From: an uncultured Alphaproteobacteria bacterium | Lineage (GTDB): Bacteria; Pseudomonadota; Alphaproteobacteria; HIMB59; GCA-002718135 | Length of the DNA: 64,000 nt | Assembly (NCBI GenBank): GCA_902573325.1 | Contig: CACGJH010000002.1 | Span: 115,207 to 179,206 of the forward strand | Direction of reading: 5' to 3' | Shown: one piece after another, positions 29,280-38,178 of the stretch | How positions within the stretch are numbered: position 1 is the first letter of the stretch | How the letters are laid out: each line of letters opens with the position of its first letter | Made by a program: the position numbers and the translations under genes | Notes under the pieces: generated by a model | Database searches by the model: none | What the model was told of the DNA's origin: nothing | The model's input: the letters and a program-made list of their open reading frames with translations, nothing else

Positions 29280-30563
29280 ATGAAACAATATTTTAGTCGT
29301 ATATGGACTGGATTATTAATTACTTTTTTTTCTTTTTCTTTTATTAGCAGCTCGTATGCTATTGATATAAAACTTTGGGATCTGTCTGGTAGACAAGGTC
29401 AAGATGAGTTTTATGAACTTTTACAAAAAGAAGTAAGTAAATATAATCCAGATATTAATGTTATTGTTACTGAGTGGGAAAACGAGGCATATAAAACTCA
29501 AATTCAACTTGCTCTAAATGGTAACGATGGACCTGATGTCTTCTTTAACTGGTTTGGTGAAGATAGTGCAAGATTAGCAAGAGCTGGTTTAGCACTAGAT
29601 CTTACACCTTACGCTGATATGGAAGGTGGTTATGGAAACTTTATAAGTAAAGGTTGGCAAGATGCTGGTGCAGTAGATGGAAAAATTTATGGTGTTGCTA
29701 ATAAAGCAGTTTCAAAATACTTTTATTACGATCCTGCATTCTTTGATCAGCATAACTTATCTGTTCCTACAACATTTGGAGAGTTAATTGATACTTGTAA
29801 AAGTATTAAAGCAATAGATCCTTCAATCGTTCCATGGCCAATGGGTAATTCTGAAAGATGGAAATTGAATCATGTTATTACTATGCTTAATCAAAGAGTA
29901 GTAGGAGCAGAAAACACAAAAGCAGATTATGCGTTAACTGCACCTGATGATGAATTATTCACAAATCCTAAATATGTTGAAGCTTGGGAAAAAGTTGTTG
30001 AACTAAATGAAAATTGTTTCAATGATGCGCCTAATGCAACTAATCCAGAATTAACTAGATCAATGTTTGCAGCCCAAATTTCACCAATGATGTATTGTGG
30101 AACTTGGTGTGGAGGTATTTTTGCTTCTGAAGGTTTTACAGATTTTAAAATGTTTAGATTTCCACGTGTTGAAGGTGGAGCTGATGATGGAACTGTAGGC
30201 TTTCTAGTTGCAGAAGGATTACAAGTATCGGCAAAAACTAAACATCCAGAAGCAGCAGCTTTAGTAGCATCAATCAATGTATCTGATAATATGGCTTTAG
30301 CAGATGCTGAATTGAGAGGTAGTTTGATATCAAATGCAGCTTTAATTGATCAAATGAAAGATGCTCCTCATTGGTTTACATTTTATGTCAATGATATCGC
30401 TGACAAAAGTGGGCATGTAAATGTTTTAGATGTTCTTTTAGAAGCGAATGTATCTAATGCTTATCTTGATATGGGAACTGAAGTTCTTAATGGAACAAAA
30501 TCTCCTCAAGAGGCAATGGATTTCATTAGAAAAGTTGCTTTAGAAGCTAAAGCAGCAATGTAA
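29280..30563 (+). CDS. Extracellular solute-binding protein (CUT1 family)
   Basis: Sec signal MKQYFSRIWTGLLITFFSFSFISSSYA; GNDGPDVFFNWFGE; ATG 29280 after aaggagg (ORF track start 29184 is upstream of the SD). Confidence 0.87.
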   Translation: MKQYFSRIWTGLLITFFSFSFISSSYAIDIKLWDLSGRQGQDEFYELLQKEVSKYNPDINVIVTEWENEAYKTQIQLALNGNDGPDVFFNWFGEDSARLARAGLALDLTPYADMEGGYGNFISKGWQDAGAVDGKIYGVANKAVSKYFYYDPAFFDQHNLSVPTTFGELIDTCKSIKAIDPSIVPWPMGNSERWKLNHVITMLNQRVVGAENTKADYALTAPDDELFTNPKYVEAWEKVVELNENCFNDAPNATNPELTRSMFAAQISPMMYCGTWCGGIFASEGFTDFKMFRFPRVEGGADDGTVGFLVAEGLQVSAKTKHPEAAALVASINVSDNMALADAELRGSLISNAALIDQMKDAPHWFTFYVNDIADKSGHVNVLDVLLEANVSNAYLDMGTEVLNGTKSPQEAMDFIRKVALEAKAAM

Positions 30564-30576
30564 TATATAAATTAAT

Positions 30577-30603
30577 TTCGGCTATTAAAAATTAATAGCC
30601 GAA
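30577..30603 (+). promoter_or_regulatory. Stem-loop without U-tract between SBP 4 and its permease
   Basis: TTCGGCTATTAA-AAA-TTAATAGCCGAA perfect 12-bp inverted repeat. Confidence 0.7.
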
Positions 30604-30611
30604 GTTATCAT

Positions 30612-31517
30612 ATGAATAAGACTCAAACAAACTCAGTTGGCTTTTCCTTATCAAGTGATAGGGTTTCTGTAATTATTCTCTTAATCCCAGCGCTTATATT
30701 TTGTACAGTATTTATATTTATTCCTGCATTTTGGGCCATTGTTGGATCCTTTTATAGCTATGGGATGACTTCTCTTAATGATTGGAAATGGGTTGGTTTT
30801 GATAATTATATAAAAGCGTCACAGGATGAATTTTTTTGGATTGCACTAAAAAATAATTTTATAATTGTCTTTGCATCAATCGTCCTGCAAGTAGGTGTAG
30901 GTACAATACTTGCAGCAATCTTAGATCGAGGAATAAAATATGGAAAAGTAATTTTTCGAACTATTATATTTACACCAATGGTTATATCATCTGTTGCAGT
31001 AAGTATAATTTGGTTAATAATTTATGATCCAAATGTTGGAATTTTAAATAGTATATTAAAATCAATAGGTTTGCCTACACCTTCAATGGGTTGGTTGGGG
31101 GATCCCGATATATCTATTTGGATGATTATGATTGTTGCGGGCTGGCAAAATACTGGATTTATGATGGTTTTAATCTTAGCTGGGCTACAAGGAGTTTCTA
31201 AAGAGGTTTATGATGCAGCAGAGATAGATGGTGCAACAGGAGTTAAAGCATTTTGGTACATTACTCTTCCCATGATTAGAAATATTTTAATTGTTGCAAT
31301 ATTGATAACAACAATTGGTGCATTTAAAGTATTCGAATTTGTTTATGTCTTAACGCAAGGTGGTCCATCGAATGCAACTCAAGTATTAGGAACATATATT
31401 TATTTACAAGCATTTAATTTATTGCATATGGGTTATGCTAATGCTTTGTCAGTTGTACTATTAATTATTGCTTTAATTTTAGGTTGGTTTCAACTTAAAG
31501 CAAGTAGGAGAGCCTAG
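30612..31517 (+). CDS. CUT1-type sugar ABC transporter permease
   Basis: DAAEIDGATGVKAFWYITLPM EAA loop; hydrophobic. Confidence 0.88.
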   Translation: MNKTQTNSVGFSLSSDRVSVIILLIPALIFCTVFIFIPAFWAIVGSFYSYGMTSLNDWKWVGFDNYIKASQDEFFWIALKNNFIIVFASIVLQVGVGTILAAILDRGIKYGKVIFRTIIFTPMVISSVAVSIIWLIIYDPNVGILNSILKSIGLPTPSMGWLGDPDISIWMIMIVAGWQNTGFMMVLILAGLQGVSKEVYDAAEIDGATGVKAFWYITLPMIRNILIVAILITTIGAFKVFEFVYVLTQGGPSNATQVLGTYIYLQAFNLLHMGYANALSVVLLIIALILGWFQLKASRRA

Positions 31518-32335
31518 TGAGTAAATTTAAGTTAGCTAATATATTTGCTTACGGTTTTGTGACTCTCTTTAGTATTTATGTACTTTTACCAATAATAGTG
31601 ATGATACTGACCACTTTTAAAACAAGAAGGGAAATTTTTTTAGAACCACTTGGTTTACCAGGTCAATTTAATTTCTCTTCATTTGAAAAAGCATTATCCA
31701 TTGGCCTTGGAGGTTTCATTTTTAATTCTTTCTTGGTTTCATTATTTTCAGTTATTTTAATTGTAATAATCTCAGGAATGGCGGCTTATGTTTTAGCAAG
31801 AATTGATTTTCGAATAAATAGATATGTATATTTATTAATCGTTGCAGGTTTCGCAATACCGCCAGCAGCTGTGCTCGTACCACTCTATGCAACAGTATCA
31901 AATTTAGGTTTATTAAATAGTATATATGGTGTTGTTATGCCATTAACTGCATTTGGGATCCCATTCACAGTTATTCTATTTTATGCTTTTTTTTTAGATT
32001 TTCCAAAAGAAGTTGAGGAAGCAGCTACTATTGATGGTTGTAGCAAAATGCAGATTTTTTTTAGAATTATTATTCCCTTATCTGGTCCAGCTATTGCAAG
32101 TGCAGCAATTTTTCAAACCGTTTGGATCTGGAATGAGTTTCTATTAGCATTAATCATGCTGACATCTGATGAAGTAAAAACTTTGCCTTTAGGATTAATG
32201 AAGTTAAGAGGAGAATGGTCATCAGATTGGCCTTCAATTATGGCTGGACTAACTATAGCAATTTTACCAGTTCTCATAGTGTTCTTGATTTTCCAAAAAT
32301 ACTTTGTAAGATCATTAGCTGGTTTAGGAAAATAA
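31517..32335 (+). CDS. CUT1-type sugar ABC transporter permease
   Basis: EEAATIDGCSKMQIFFRIIIPLSGP; starts on previous stop. Confidence 0.88.
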   Translation: MSKFKLANIFAYGFVTLFSIYVLLPIIVMILTTFKTRREIFLEPLGLPGQFNFSSFEKALSIGLGGFIFNSFLVSLFSVILIVIISGMAAYVLARIDFRINRYVYLLIVAGFAIPPAAVLVPLYATVSNLGLLNSIYGVVMPLTAFGIPFTVILFYAFFLDFPKEVEEAATIDGCSKMQIFFRIIIPLSGPAIASAAIFQTVWIWNEFLLALIMLTSDEVKTLPLGLMKLRGEWSSDWPSIMAGLTIAILPVLIVFLIFQKYFVRSLAGLGK

Positions 32336-32340
32336 ATATA

Positions 32341-32619
32341 ATGGCCAAAAGACAAAAAGTTTTAGTTCTGTATTTAAAGTTTCCAAGTTTAGAAGCTGAA
32401 GTTATATCATGGGCTACTTTTGATGGTACGGGAAAAAAACTTCATATGACGGGCGATAGCGATGAACCTCCTTATCCTACAGGCTTAGATGCTTTGCTGG
32501 ATGGATGGAGATTATTTCAGGCCAGCCAAGCTATTCCTGAACACCCAGGTCAAGAATTTAGAACATCTTATTTAAAACATGAATTTTTTTTTGAAAAATT
32601 AGAAGAAGGAGATTTTTAA
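32341..32619 (+). CDS. Small uncharacterised protein (92 aa) paired with a PhyH dioxygenase
   Basis: MAKRQKVLVLYLKFPSLEAEVISWATFDGTG...; ATG 32341 lies just after the permease stop; ends immediately before the next CDS. Confidence 0.7.
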   Translation: MAKRQKVLVLYLKFPSLEAEVISWATFDGTGKKLHMTGDSDEPPYPTGLDALLDGWRLFQASQAIPEHPGQEFRTSYLKHEFFFEKLEEGDF

Positions 32620-32620
32620 T

Positions 32621-33541
32621 ATGCCAAAACTTTTAACAACAGAGCAAATGGCAGAATTTGCTAGTAGTGGATGCTTATTTTTTGATGCACTTATAGACGA
32701 AAAAACAAATAAAGAGTTTTTGGATGATATTGGTCATACTGAAATTGATAAAGTTGATACTGTTCAAGATTATTATAAAAATATAAAAGCAACTAGTAGT
32801 ATCCCTAGAATACCTGCAGGAACACCACTTAAGGATGCTTATCCTAAGAATTCACCACTAGAAAAAATTTTTCAAAATGAAGTTGTTGATGGTGCTATTA
32901 AAAGTTTAGTTGGCGATAGCACAATTATTGATCATCAGTTCCTTCATATAACATTTCCTACTAAATATTTTAAACAGGCAAATCAACGTCAGATGTCTCA
33001 GCAAAATCATCAAGACAGCACAATTGACCCTAGAAACACTTTTGATGTTCAAGTATTTTACTTCCCAACAGAAGTAACTAAGGAAATGGGCGGAACAAGA
33101 TATCATCCTGGTACTCACTTACGTATTGTTAATGAGTTTGGAATTGCAAAATATCAAAATATTAAAGGTCAAAAAAGTATTGTTTGTAAACCAGGTACTA
33201 TAGGTATTTTTCATAATGGTTTGTGGCATGGTGCTGGCGTAAATTTTTCTGAAAATATACGTTACATGTTTAAAGTTAGACTACAACCTACAGAGAAACA
33301 AGAGCTGTTATGGGATCCTGAAAAAAAATATCAACCTTTACCTAATCGTGCTCTGTATTGGACAGATGAAACTAAAGATAAAACCATAAATGATATTTTA
33401 ATGCAGTCTTATCCTTGGCAAGAAGCTGATACAAATAGGCTTGATAAAATAAATGTCGTTAAGTTTTGGAGGTTATTAACTGGTCACAACAAAATGGATG
33501 TTGACTATTGGCTTACAAGAATTGAAAATGAATTATATTAA
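32621..33541 (+). CDS. Phytanoyl-CoA dioxygenase (PhyH) family oxygenase
   Basis: HQDS (HxD), LWHGAGVN distal His, IRYMFKVRLQ. Confidence 0.75.
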   Translation: MPKLLTTEQMAEFASSGCLFFDALIDEKTNKEFLDDIGHTEIDKVDTVQDYYKNIKATSSIPRIPAGTPLKDAYPKNSPLEKIFQNEVVDGAIKSLVGDSTIIDHQFLHITFPTKYFKQANQRQMSQQNHQDSTIDPRNTFDVQVFYFPTEVTKEMGGTRYHPGTHLRIVNEFGIAKYQNIKGQKSIVCKPGTIGIFHNGLWHGAGVNFSENIRYMFKVRLQPTEKQELLWDPEKKYQPLPNRALYWTDETKDKTINDILMQSYPWQEADTNRLDKINVVKFWRLLTGHNKMDVDYWLTRIENELY

Positions 33542-35043
33542 TTGAAATCTCTTTCATCACCTTTTAGTGGAACAACATCACAAGTTTCTTGATACCATGA
33601 AAGCATTTTATCTTTAAGATCTTTAAGTTCTGAAGCATATTGTGGATCGTCAATAACATTATTAATTTCTCCAGGATCTTCAACTAAATTATAAAGCTCA
33701 TCTTTTTCGTAAGCTCTTTTAATATATTTAAATTTTTTATTTCTGCACATTGTTGCTTTGGTATGCATTAAAATTTCATCCTCTTGACCTTGTAAACTAA
33801 CTCTAGGGTAATAAAGGCCATGGGGCAATTGAAGACTTTGATTTTCACTTGCTTGTCTTTCTAACCTAAGTCTACCACCCTCCGTAAATACTTCTTCTCT
33901 ATGATCATCAGTTTTCTGTTCAATAAAATTTTTAATACTTTTGCCAAAATGCCAATATGAGGGCTCGATATTACTGTAATCATATATGGTTCCCGCAATA
34001 TCAATTAACTCAATCATTGTATCGCTTACACCATTTAATGTATTTTCACTTTTTGGTGGTTTAATAATAAGAGGAACATTCGTAAGACAGTCTTGAAAAG
34101 TATTTTGTGTTTTTTCAACTAAATTATAATCACCTGTAAAGTCACCATGATCAGATAAAAAAATTATCAAAGTATCATCATAAAAATTATTTTCTTTTAG
34201 TTGATTGACTAAAAGTCCAAATTGATAATCTACTCTTGCACACATACCAAGATATACTGCTCGTAATTCATTCCAACGTTCATCGGTCCAATCTTGCATT
34301 CTTTGCCCATCCATAATTCCTTTTAAAAGACTAGGCTTGTCTTCCCAAGTTTTGTATTGATATCTAATAGGTATTACGCTTCGATCAATTGAAGAAAACC
34401 ATGGATCCTCTACACAGTAAGGAGGATGCGGATAACCAAGTGGTAGAAATAAACAGAATGGTTTTTCTTGTTTATAATCTTTTATAAAATCTAATGCTCC
34501 ATAAACCATGGACCAATCATCATCGAAATAAATATCTTTATCTTTTTTATCTAATTTTCCTTTAAAGAAACTATAATAATTATCTCCATCTTCAGGTCCT
34601 CGCCATGTTAAATCTCCTCCATGAGTACCAGGTTGTTGAGAGTAATTCCATTTTTGAAAATCTCTATCAGTTGGTTCAAAATAAATATCACAATGATTAC
34701 GATAACCCTCTTGTCCTGCTATCAAATCATTTTTTCCACCCCACCATATAAAGTAATCTTTATTTTTTAGTTCTGATAAAATGCTAGAGTCTCCTTGGTC
34801 AGTATGTAGCATATAATGCATTGTTCTATGACCATGTACATGTGGATACCAGCCAGTCATAAATGAGCAACGACTTGGTGTACAAACTGTCGCTTGGCAA
34901 AAAGCATTCTTAAATGCAACTGCGTCTTCTTTAATTATATTATCTAAATTAGGAGTTTGTGCGCCTGGATAACCAAGATATCCAAGCATATCTCCTCTCC
35001 ATTGATCTGGATTAAATATAATGATGTTTGGTTTATTTTTCAT
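33538..35043 (-). CDS. Sulfatase 5 (Cys-type; no signal peptide)
   Basis: KPNIIIFNPDQWRGDMLGYLGYPGAQTPNLD; C-T-P-S-R; LSDHGDFTGDY. Confidence 0.9.
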   Translation of the reverse strand: MKNKPNIIIFNPDQWRGDMLGYLGYPGAQTPNLDNIIKEDAVAFKNAFCQATVCTPSRCSFMTGWYPHVHGHRTMHYMLHTDQGDSSILSELKNKDYFIWWGGKNDLIAGQEGYRNHCDIYFEPTDRDFQKWNYSQQPGTHGGDLTWRGPEDGDNYYSFFKGKLDKKDKDIYFDDDWSMVYGALDFIKDYKQEKPFCLFLPLGYPHPPYCVEDPWFSSIDRSVIPIRYQYKTWEDKPSLLKGIMDGQRMQDWTDERWNELRAVYLGMCARVDYQFGLLVNQLKENNFYDDTLIIFLSDHGDFTGDYNLVEKTQNTFQDCLTNVPLIIKPPKSENTLNGVSDTMIELIDIAGTIYDYSNIEPSYWHFGKSIKNFIEQKTDDHREEVFTEGGRLRLERQASENQSLQLPHGLYYPRVSLQGQEDEILMHTKATMCRNKKFKYIKRAYEKDELYNLVEDPGEINNVIDDPQYASELKDLKDKMLSWYQETCDVVPLKGDERDFN

Positions 35044-35169
35044 TAAAAATTTTTGATTAATCTTACAGCATAAATAAATGGTTTTAAGCCTAAAAATTGC
35101 CTTTTTTAGTTTAAAAAAATCCCTTTAGTGTTATAAATTTCTTACTACGATAATCTTAGGGAGGATTAA

Positions 35170-36420
35170 ATGAAATTATTACTAAAAATATTTTTCTCAC
35201 TAACTATTTTGATGTCATTTAGTTCTGTTAAAGCAGATACTATAAAGTGGCTTCACTTATTTGGTGAAGACTCAAGTTCATATGCTAACATGGTTAGGGC
35301 TGTTGAAGAATTTGAAGCTAAAACAGGACACACTGTTGTTATGCAGTATTTAGAAAATGAATCATTCAAAGCAAAGTTACCTACGATGCTTCAATCAAAT
35401 GATAGACCAGATATATTTTATAGCTGGAGTGGTGGAGTTATGTATGATCAAGCCAGAGCTGGTTTTTTAAGAGATATCTCCAATGTTGTACCAGATAGTT
35501 ATTTGGATACTGTTAGTGCAGCAGCAGCAGATGCTTTTACATTTGAAGGTCAAAGAGTAGGTTTACCTTTACAAGTATCGCAAGTTGCTTGGTGGTATAA
35601 TAAAGATCTTATCAATCAAGCCGGAGTTGACGTTTCAGCCATCAAAGAATGGGATGATTTAATTAGTGCTGTAAAACAAATCAAAGCAGCAGGAATTACT
35701 CCTATTTGTATGGGTGGTAAAGATAAATGGCCTGTTCACTTTCTTTGGACACACCTCCACATAAGAAATGGTGGAAAAGAATTGTTTCTTGAATCACTTA
35801 ATAATGGTGGTTGGGATAGACCAGAATACTTAAAATCAGGTGAGCAAATGCTCGAGCTAGTTGCTTTAGAACCTTTTCAAAAAGGATTTTTATCACACAC
35901 TTGGCCAGATCAAGCAGGTTTTTTTGGAGACGGTAAATGTGCAATGGCACTTATGGGTAACTGGATGTATGGTTCTCAAAAAGCTAACAGTTCAAGTGGT
36001 GAAGGTTTAGGAGATGATAATATGGGAATGTTTAATATGCCAATGACGAGTGGTGGTCTCGGTGATGCTGGGGACACACTTGGCGGTATAAATGGTTGGT
36101 TATTCTCAAGTAGTGCTCCTGACTCAGCAGTTGAATTTATTATGCATTATGTATCTCTTGATATTCAAAAAGATGATGCAGGAAAAGGTGCTTATATACC
36201 TATCGTGAAAGGTGCTGATGTATCTCTTACAAATCCTTTCTTGCAACAAGTTGCACAAAATATCTCCAACTCAGAATATCATCAAATATTTTATGATCAG
36301 TTCTTGGGTGCAGATATTGGTAGGGTTGTTAATGACGTATCTACTGATTTAGCGGCAGGAATTATTACTCCTGAAGAAGCTACTCAAGCTGTTCAAGAAG
36401 CTTGGGAATTTAATCAATAA
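35170..36420 (+). CDS. Extracellular solute-binding protein (CUT1 family)
   Basis: Signal peptide MKLLLKIFFSLTILMSFSSVKA; RPDIFYSWSGG; ALMGNWMYG; SD gggagg. Confidence 0.87.
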   Translation: MKLLLKIFFSLTILMSFSSVKADTIKWLHLFGEDSSSYANMVRAVEEFEAKTGHTVVMQYLENESFKAKLPTMLQSNDRPDIFYSWSGGVMYDQARAGFLRDISNVVPDSYLDTVSAAAADAFTFEGQRVGLPLQVSQVAWWYNKDLINQAGVDVSAIKEWDDLISAVKQIKAAGITPICMGGKDKWPVHFLWTHLHIRNGGKELFLESLNNGGWDRPEYLKSGEQMLELVALEPFQKGFLSHTWPDQAGFFGDGKCAMALMGNWMYGSQKANSSSGEGLGDDNMGMFNMPMTSGGLGDAGDTLGGINGWLFSSSAPDSAVEFIMHYVSLDIQKDDAGKGAYIPIVKGADVSLTNPFLQQVAQNISNSEYHQIFYDQFLGADIGRVVNDVSTDLAAGIITPEEATQAVQEAWEFNQ

Positions 36421-36427
36421 TATAAAT

Positions 36428-36460
36428 ATCAGGGCTCTTTTTTTAATTAAGGGCCCTGTT
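36428..36460 (+). promoter_or_regulatory. Stem-loop between SBP 5 and its permease
   Basis: CAGGGCTC...GGGCCCTG stem (one G-U pair). Confidence 0.65.
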
Positions 36461-36467
36461 CATAGCT

Positions 36468-37367
36468 ATGAGATCAGCAAAATTTGATGCACTACTTAGT
36501 AGGTATTATACAATAATAATCTTTTTAATACCTGCCTTAACAATATTTACTTTGTTTGTAGTTCTTCCAATAGGTGAAGCAGCCTATTACAGTTTTTTTA
36601 GATGGAATGGCTATGGTGCACCTGAGAAATTTGTTGGACTTAAAAATTATGAATTTTTATTCAAAAATAGAGTGTTTATTATGTCACTCAAAAATAATTT
36701 TTATATAATTGCTATATCATTATTTGTTCAATTACCATTTGCTCTTTTAATTGCTTTAATGATTTCAGATAAACTCAGAGGAGCAGCTTTTTTTAGAACA
36801 GTTTTCTTTCTTCCATTTATTTTAGCAGAAATAGTTACGGCGTTAATTTGGGCATACATTTATGATGGTAATTATGGTTTAGTTGCTGCAATTTGGGGTT
36901 TCTTCGGTGCAGAAGCTCCATTCATACTTGGTGATAAAGATTGGGCACTCTTAGCGATTTTAATTGTTATATTTTGGAAATTTTTTGGAATCCACATGAT
37001 GATTTATATTGCAGGATTACAAGCTATTTCAAAAGAAGTTTTAGAAGCTGCTAAAGTAGATGGTGCAGGCCCAATAACGACTGCTTTTAGAATTAAAATA
37101 CCAATGCTTATTCCGACAATTAAGCTGTCAGTATTTTTATCACTATTAGGTAGTTTACAGCTATTTGATATTATTATGCCACTAACAGGAGGAGGACCTT
37201 CAAATGTAACGCATTCGATGGTCTCTTATTTGTATTATTTTGGTGTAATGCGTATGAAAGTTGGTTTTGGAAGTGCGGTTGGAGTTGTAATATTCTTAAT
37301 CTGTTTATTTATTGCAATTGGTTATCAAAGAACATTAATGAGGGATGATAATGAAAACAAATTTTAG
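36468..37367 (+). CDS. CUT1-type sugar ABC transporter permease
   Basis: EAAKVDGAGPITTAFRIKIP EAA loop. Confidence 0.88.
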   Translation: MRSAKFDALLSRYYTIIIFLIPALTIFTLFVVLPIGEAAYYSFFRWNGYGAPEKFVGLKNYEFLFKNRVFIMSLKNNFYIIAISLFVQLPFALLIALMISDKLRGAAFFRTVFFLPFILAEIVTALIWAYIYDGNYGLVAAIWGFFGAEAPFILGDKDWALLAILIVIFWKFFGIHMMIYIAGLQAISKEVLEAAKVDGAGPITTAFRIKIPMLIPTIKLSVFLSLLGSLQLFDIIMPLTGGGPSNVTHSMVSYLYYFGVMRMKVGFGSAVGVVIFLICLFIAIGYQRTLMRDDNENKF

Positions 37368-38175
37368 AACTTATTATTTGTATCTTATTCTATTTTTTTT
37401 AGCAGGAGTAATTATTATTCCATTATACGTTTCTGTAATGGGAGGCTTTAAACACACCGGTGAACTTAGAACAAACTCTTTAGGCTTACCAATAGATTGG
37501 AAATTTGAAAATTATACATCGCTTTTAGCTAATTCAGATTTCTGGTTATTTTTATGGAACTCTACTGTGTATGCAGTCGGAACTACTTTTTTTGTAGTCC
37601 TTTTTGCCTCTATGACAGCCTTTGTTTTTGCTCATGTAAAATTTGCAGCAAATAAATTTCTTTATAATTATTTTTTACTAGGACTAATGTTTCCTTTTGC
37701 TACTGCAATTTTACCTCTATTTTTAAGAGTTCGTGACTTTGGTTTATTGGGTACTAGTTGGGCTGTTATAATTCCACAAATTGCATTTGGGCTTGGTTTT
37801 TCTATAATTCTTTTTCGAGGATTTTTTAGGCAAATGCCAAAAGAGATATTTGAAGCTGCTGTTTGTGATGGCTGTAGCTATACCCAATTTTACTTTAGGT
37901 TTACTCTTCCTTTATCAACTCCAATATTAGCTACTGTTAGTGTTATTACTCTTACAGGAAGCTGGAATAATTATTTGCTACCTCTTATAATGATTAATGA
38001 TGAGTCACTTTATTCATGGCCAATGGGTATAATGGTCTTTAGAGGTGAGTATTTTACTGATTGGGGTAAAATATTAGCTTATGTATCACTAACTCTTGTT
38101 CCAGCAGTAGTTTTCTTTTTTACTTTACAAAAATATATTGTTGCAGGTTTAACAGGTGGAGCAGTTAAGGAATAG
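37345..38175 (+). CDS. CUT1-type sugar ABC transporter permease
   Basis: EAAVCDGCSYTQFYFRFTLPLSTP; start at 37345 or 37351, both overlapping the upstream gene. Confidence 0.88.
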   Translation: MIMKTNFRTYYLYLILFFLAGVIIIPLYVSVMGGFKHTGELRTNSLGLPIDWKFENYTSLLANSDFWLFLWNSTVYAVGTTFFVVLFASMTAFVFAHVKFAANKFLYNYFLLGLMFPFATAILPLFLRVRDFGLLGTSWAVIIPQIAFGLGFSIILFRGFFRQMPKEIFEAAVCDGCSYTQFYFRFTLPLSTPILATVSVITLTGSWNNYLLPLIMINDESLYSWPMGIMVFRGEYFTDWGKILAYVSLTLVPAVVFFFTLQKYIVAGLTGGAVKE

Positions 38176-38178
38176 TTT

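Noticed and set aside
29927-30277. 116 aa minus-strand ORF within SBP 4
   Set aside because: Spurious shadow ORF opposite a convincing solute-binding protein.
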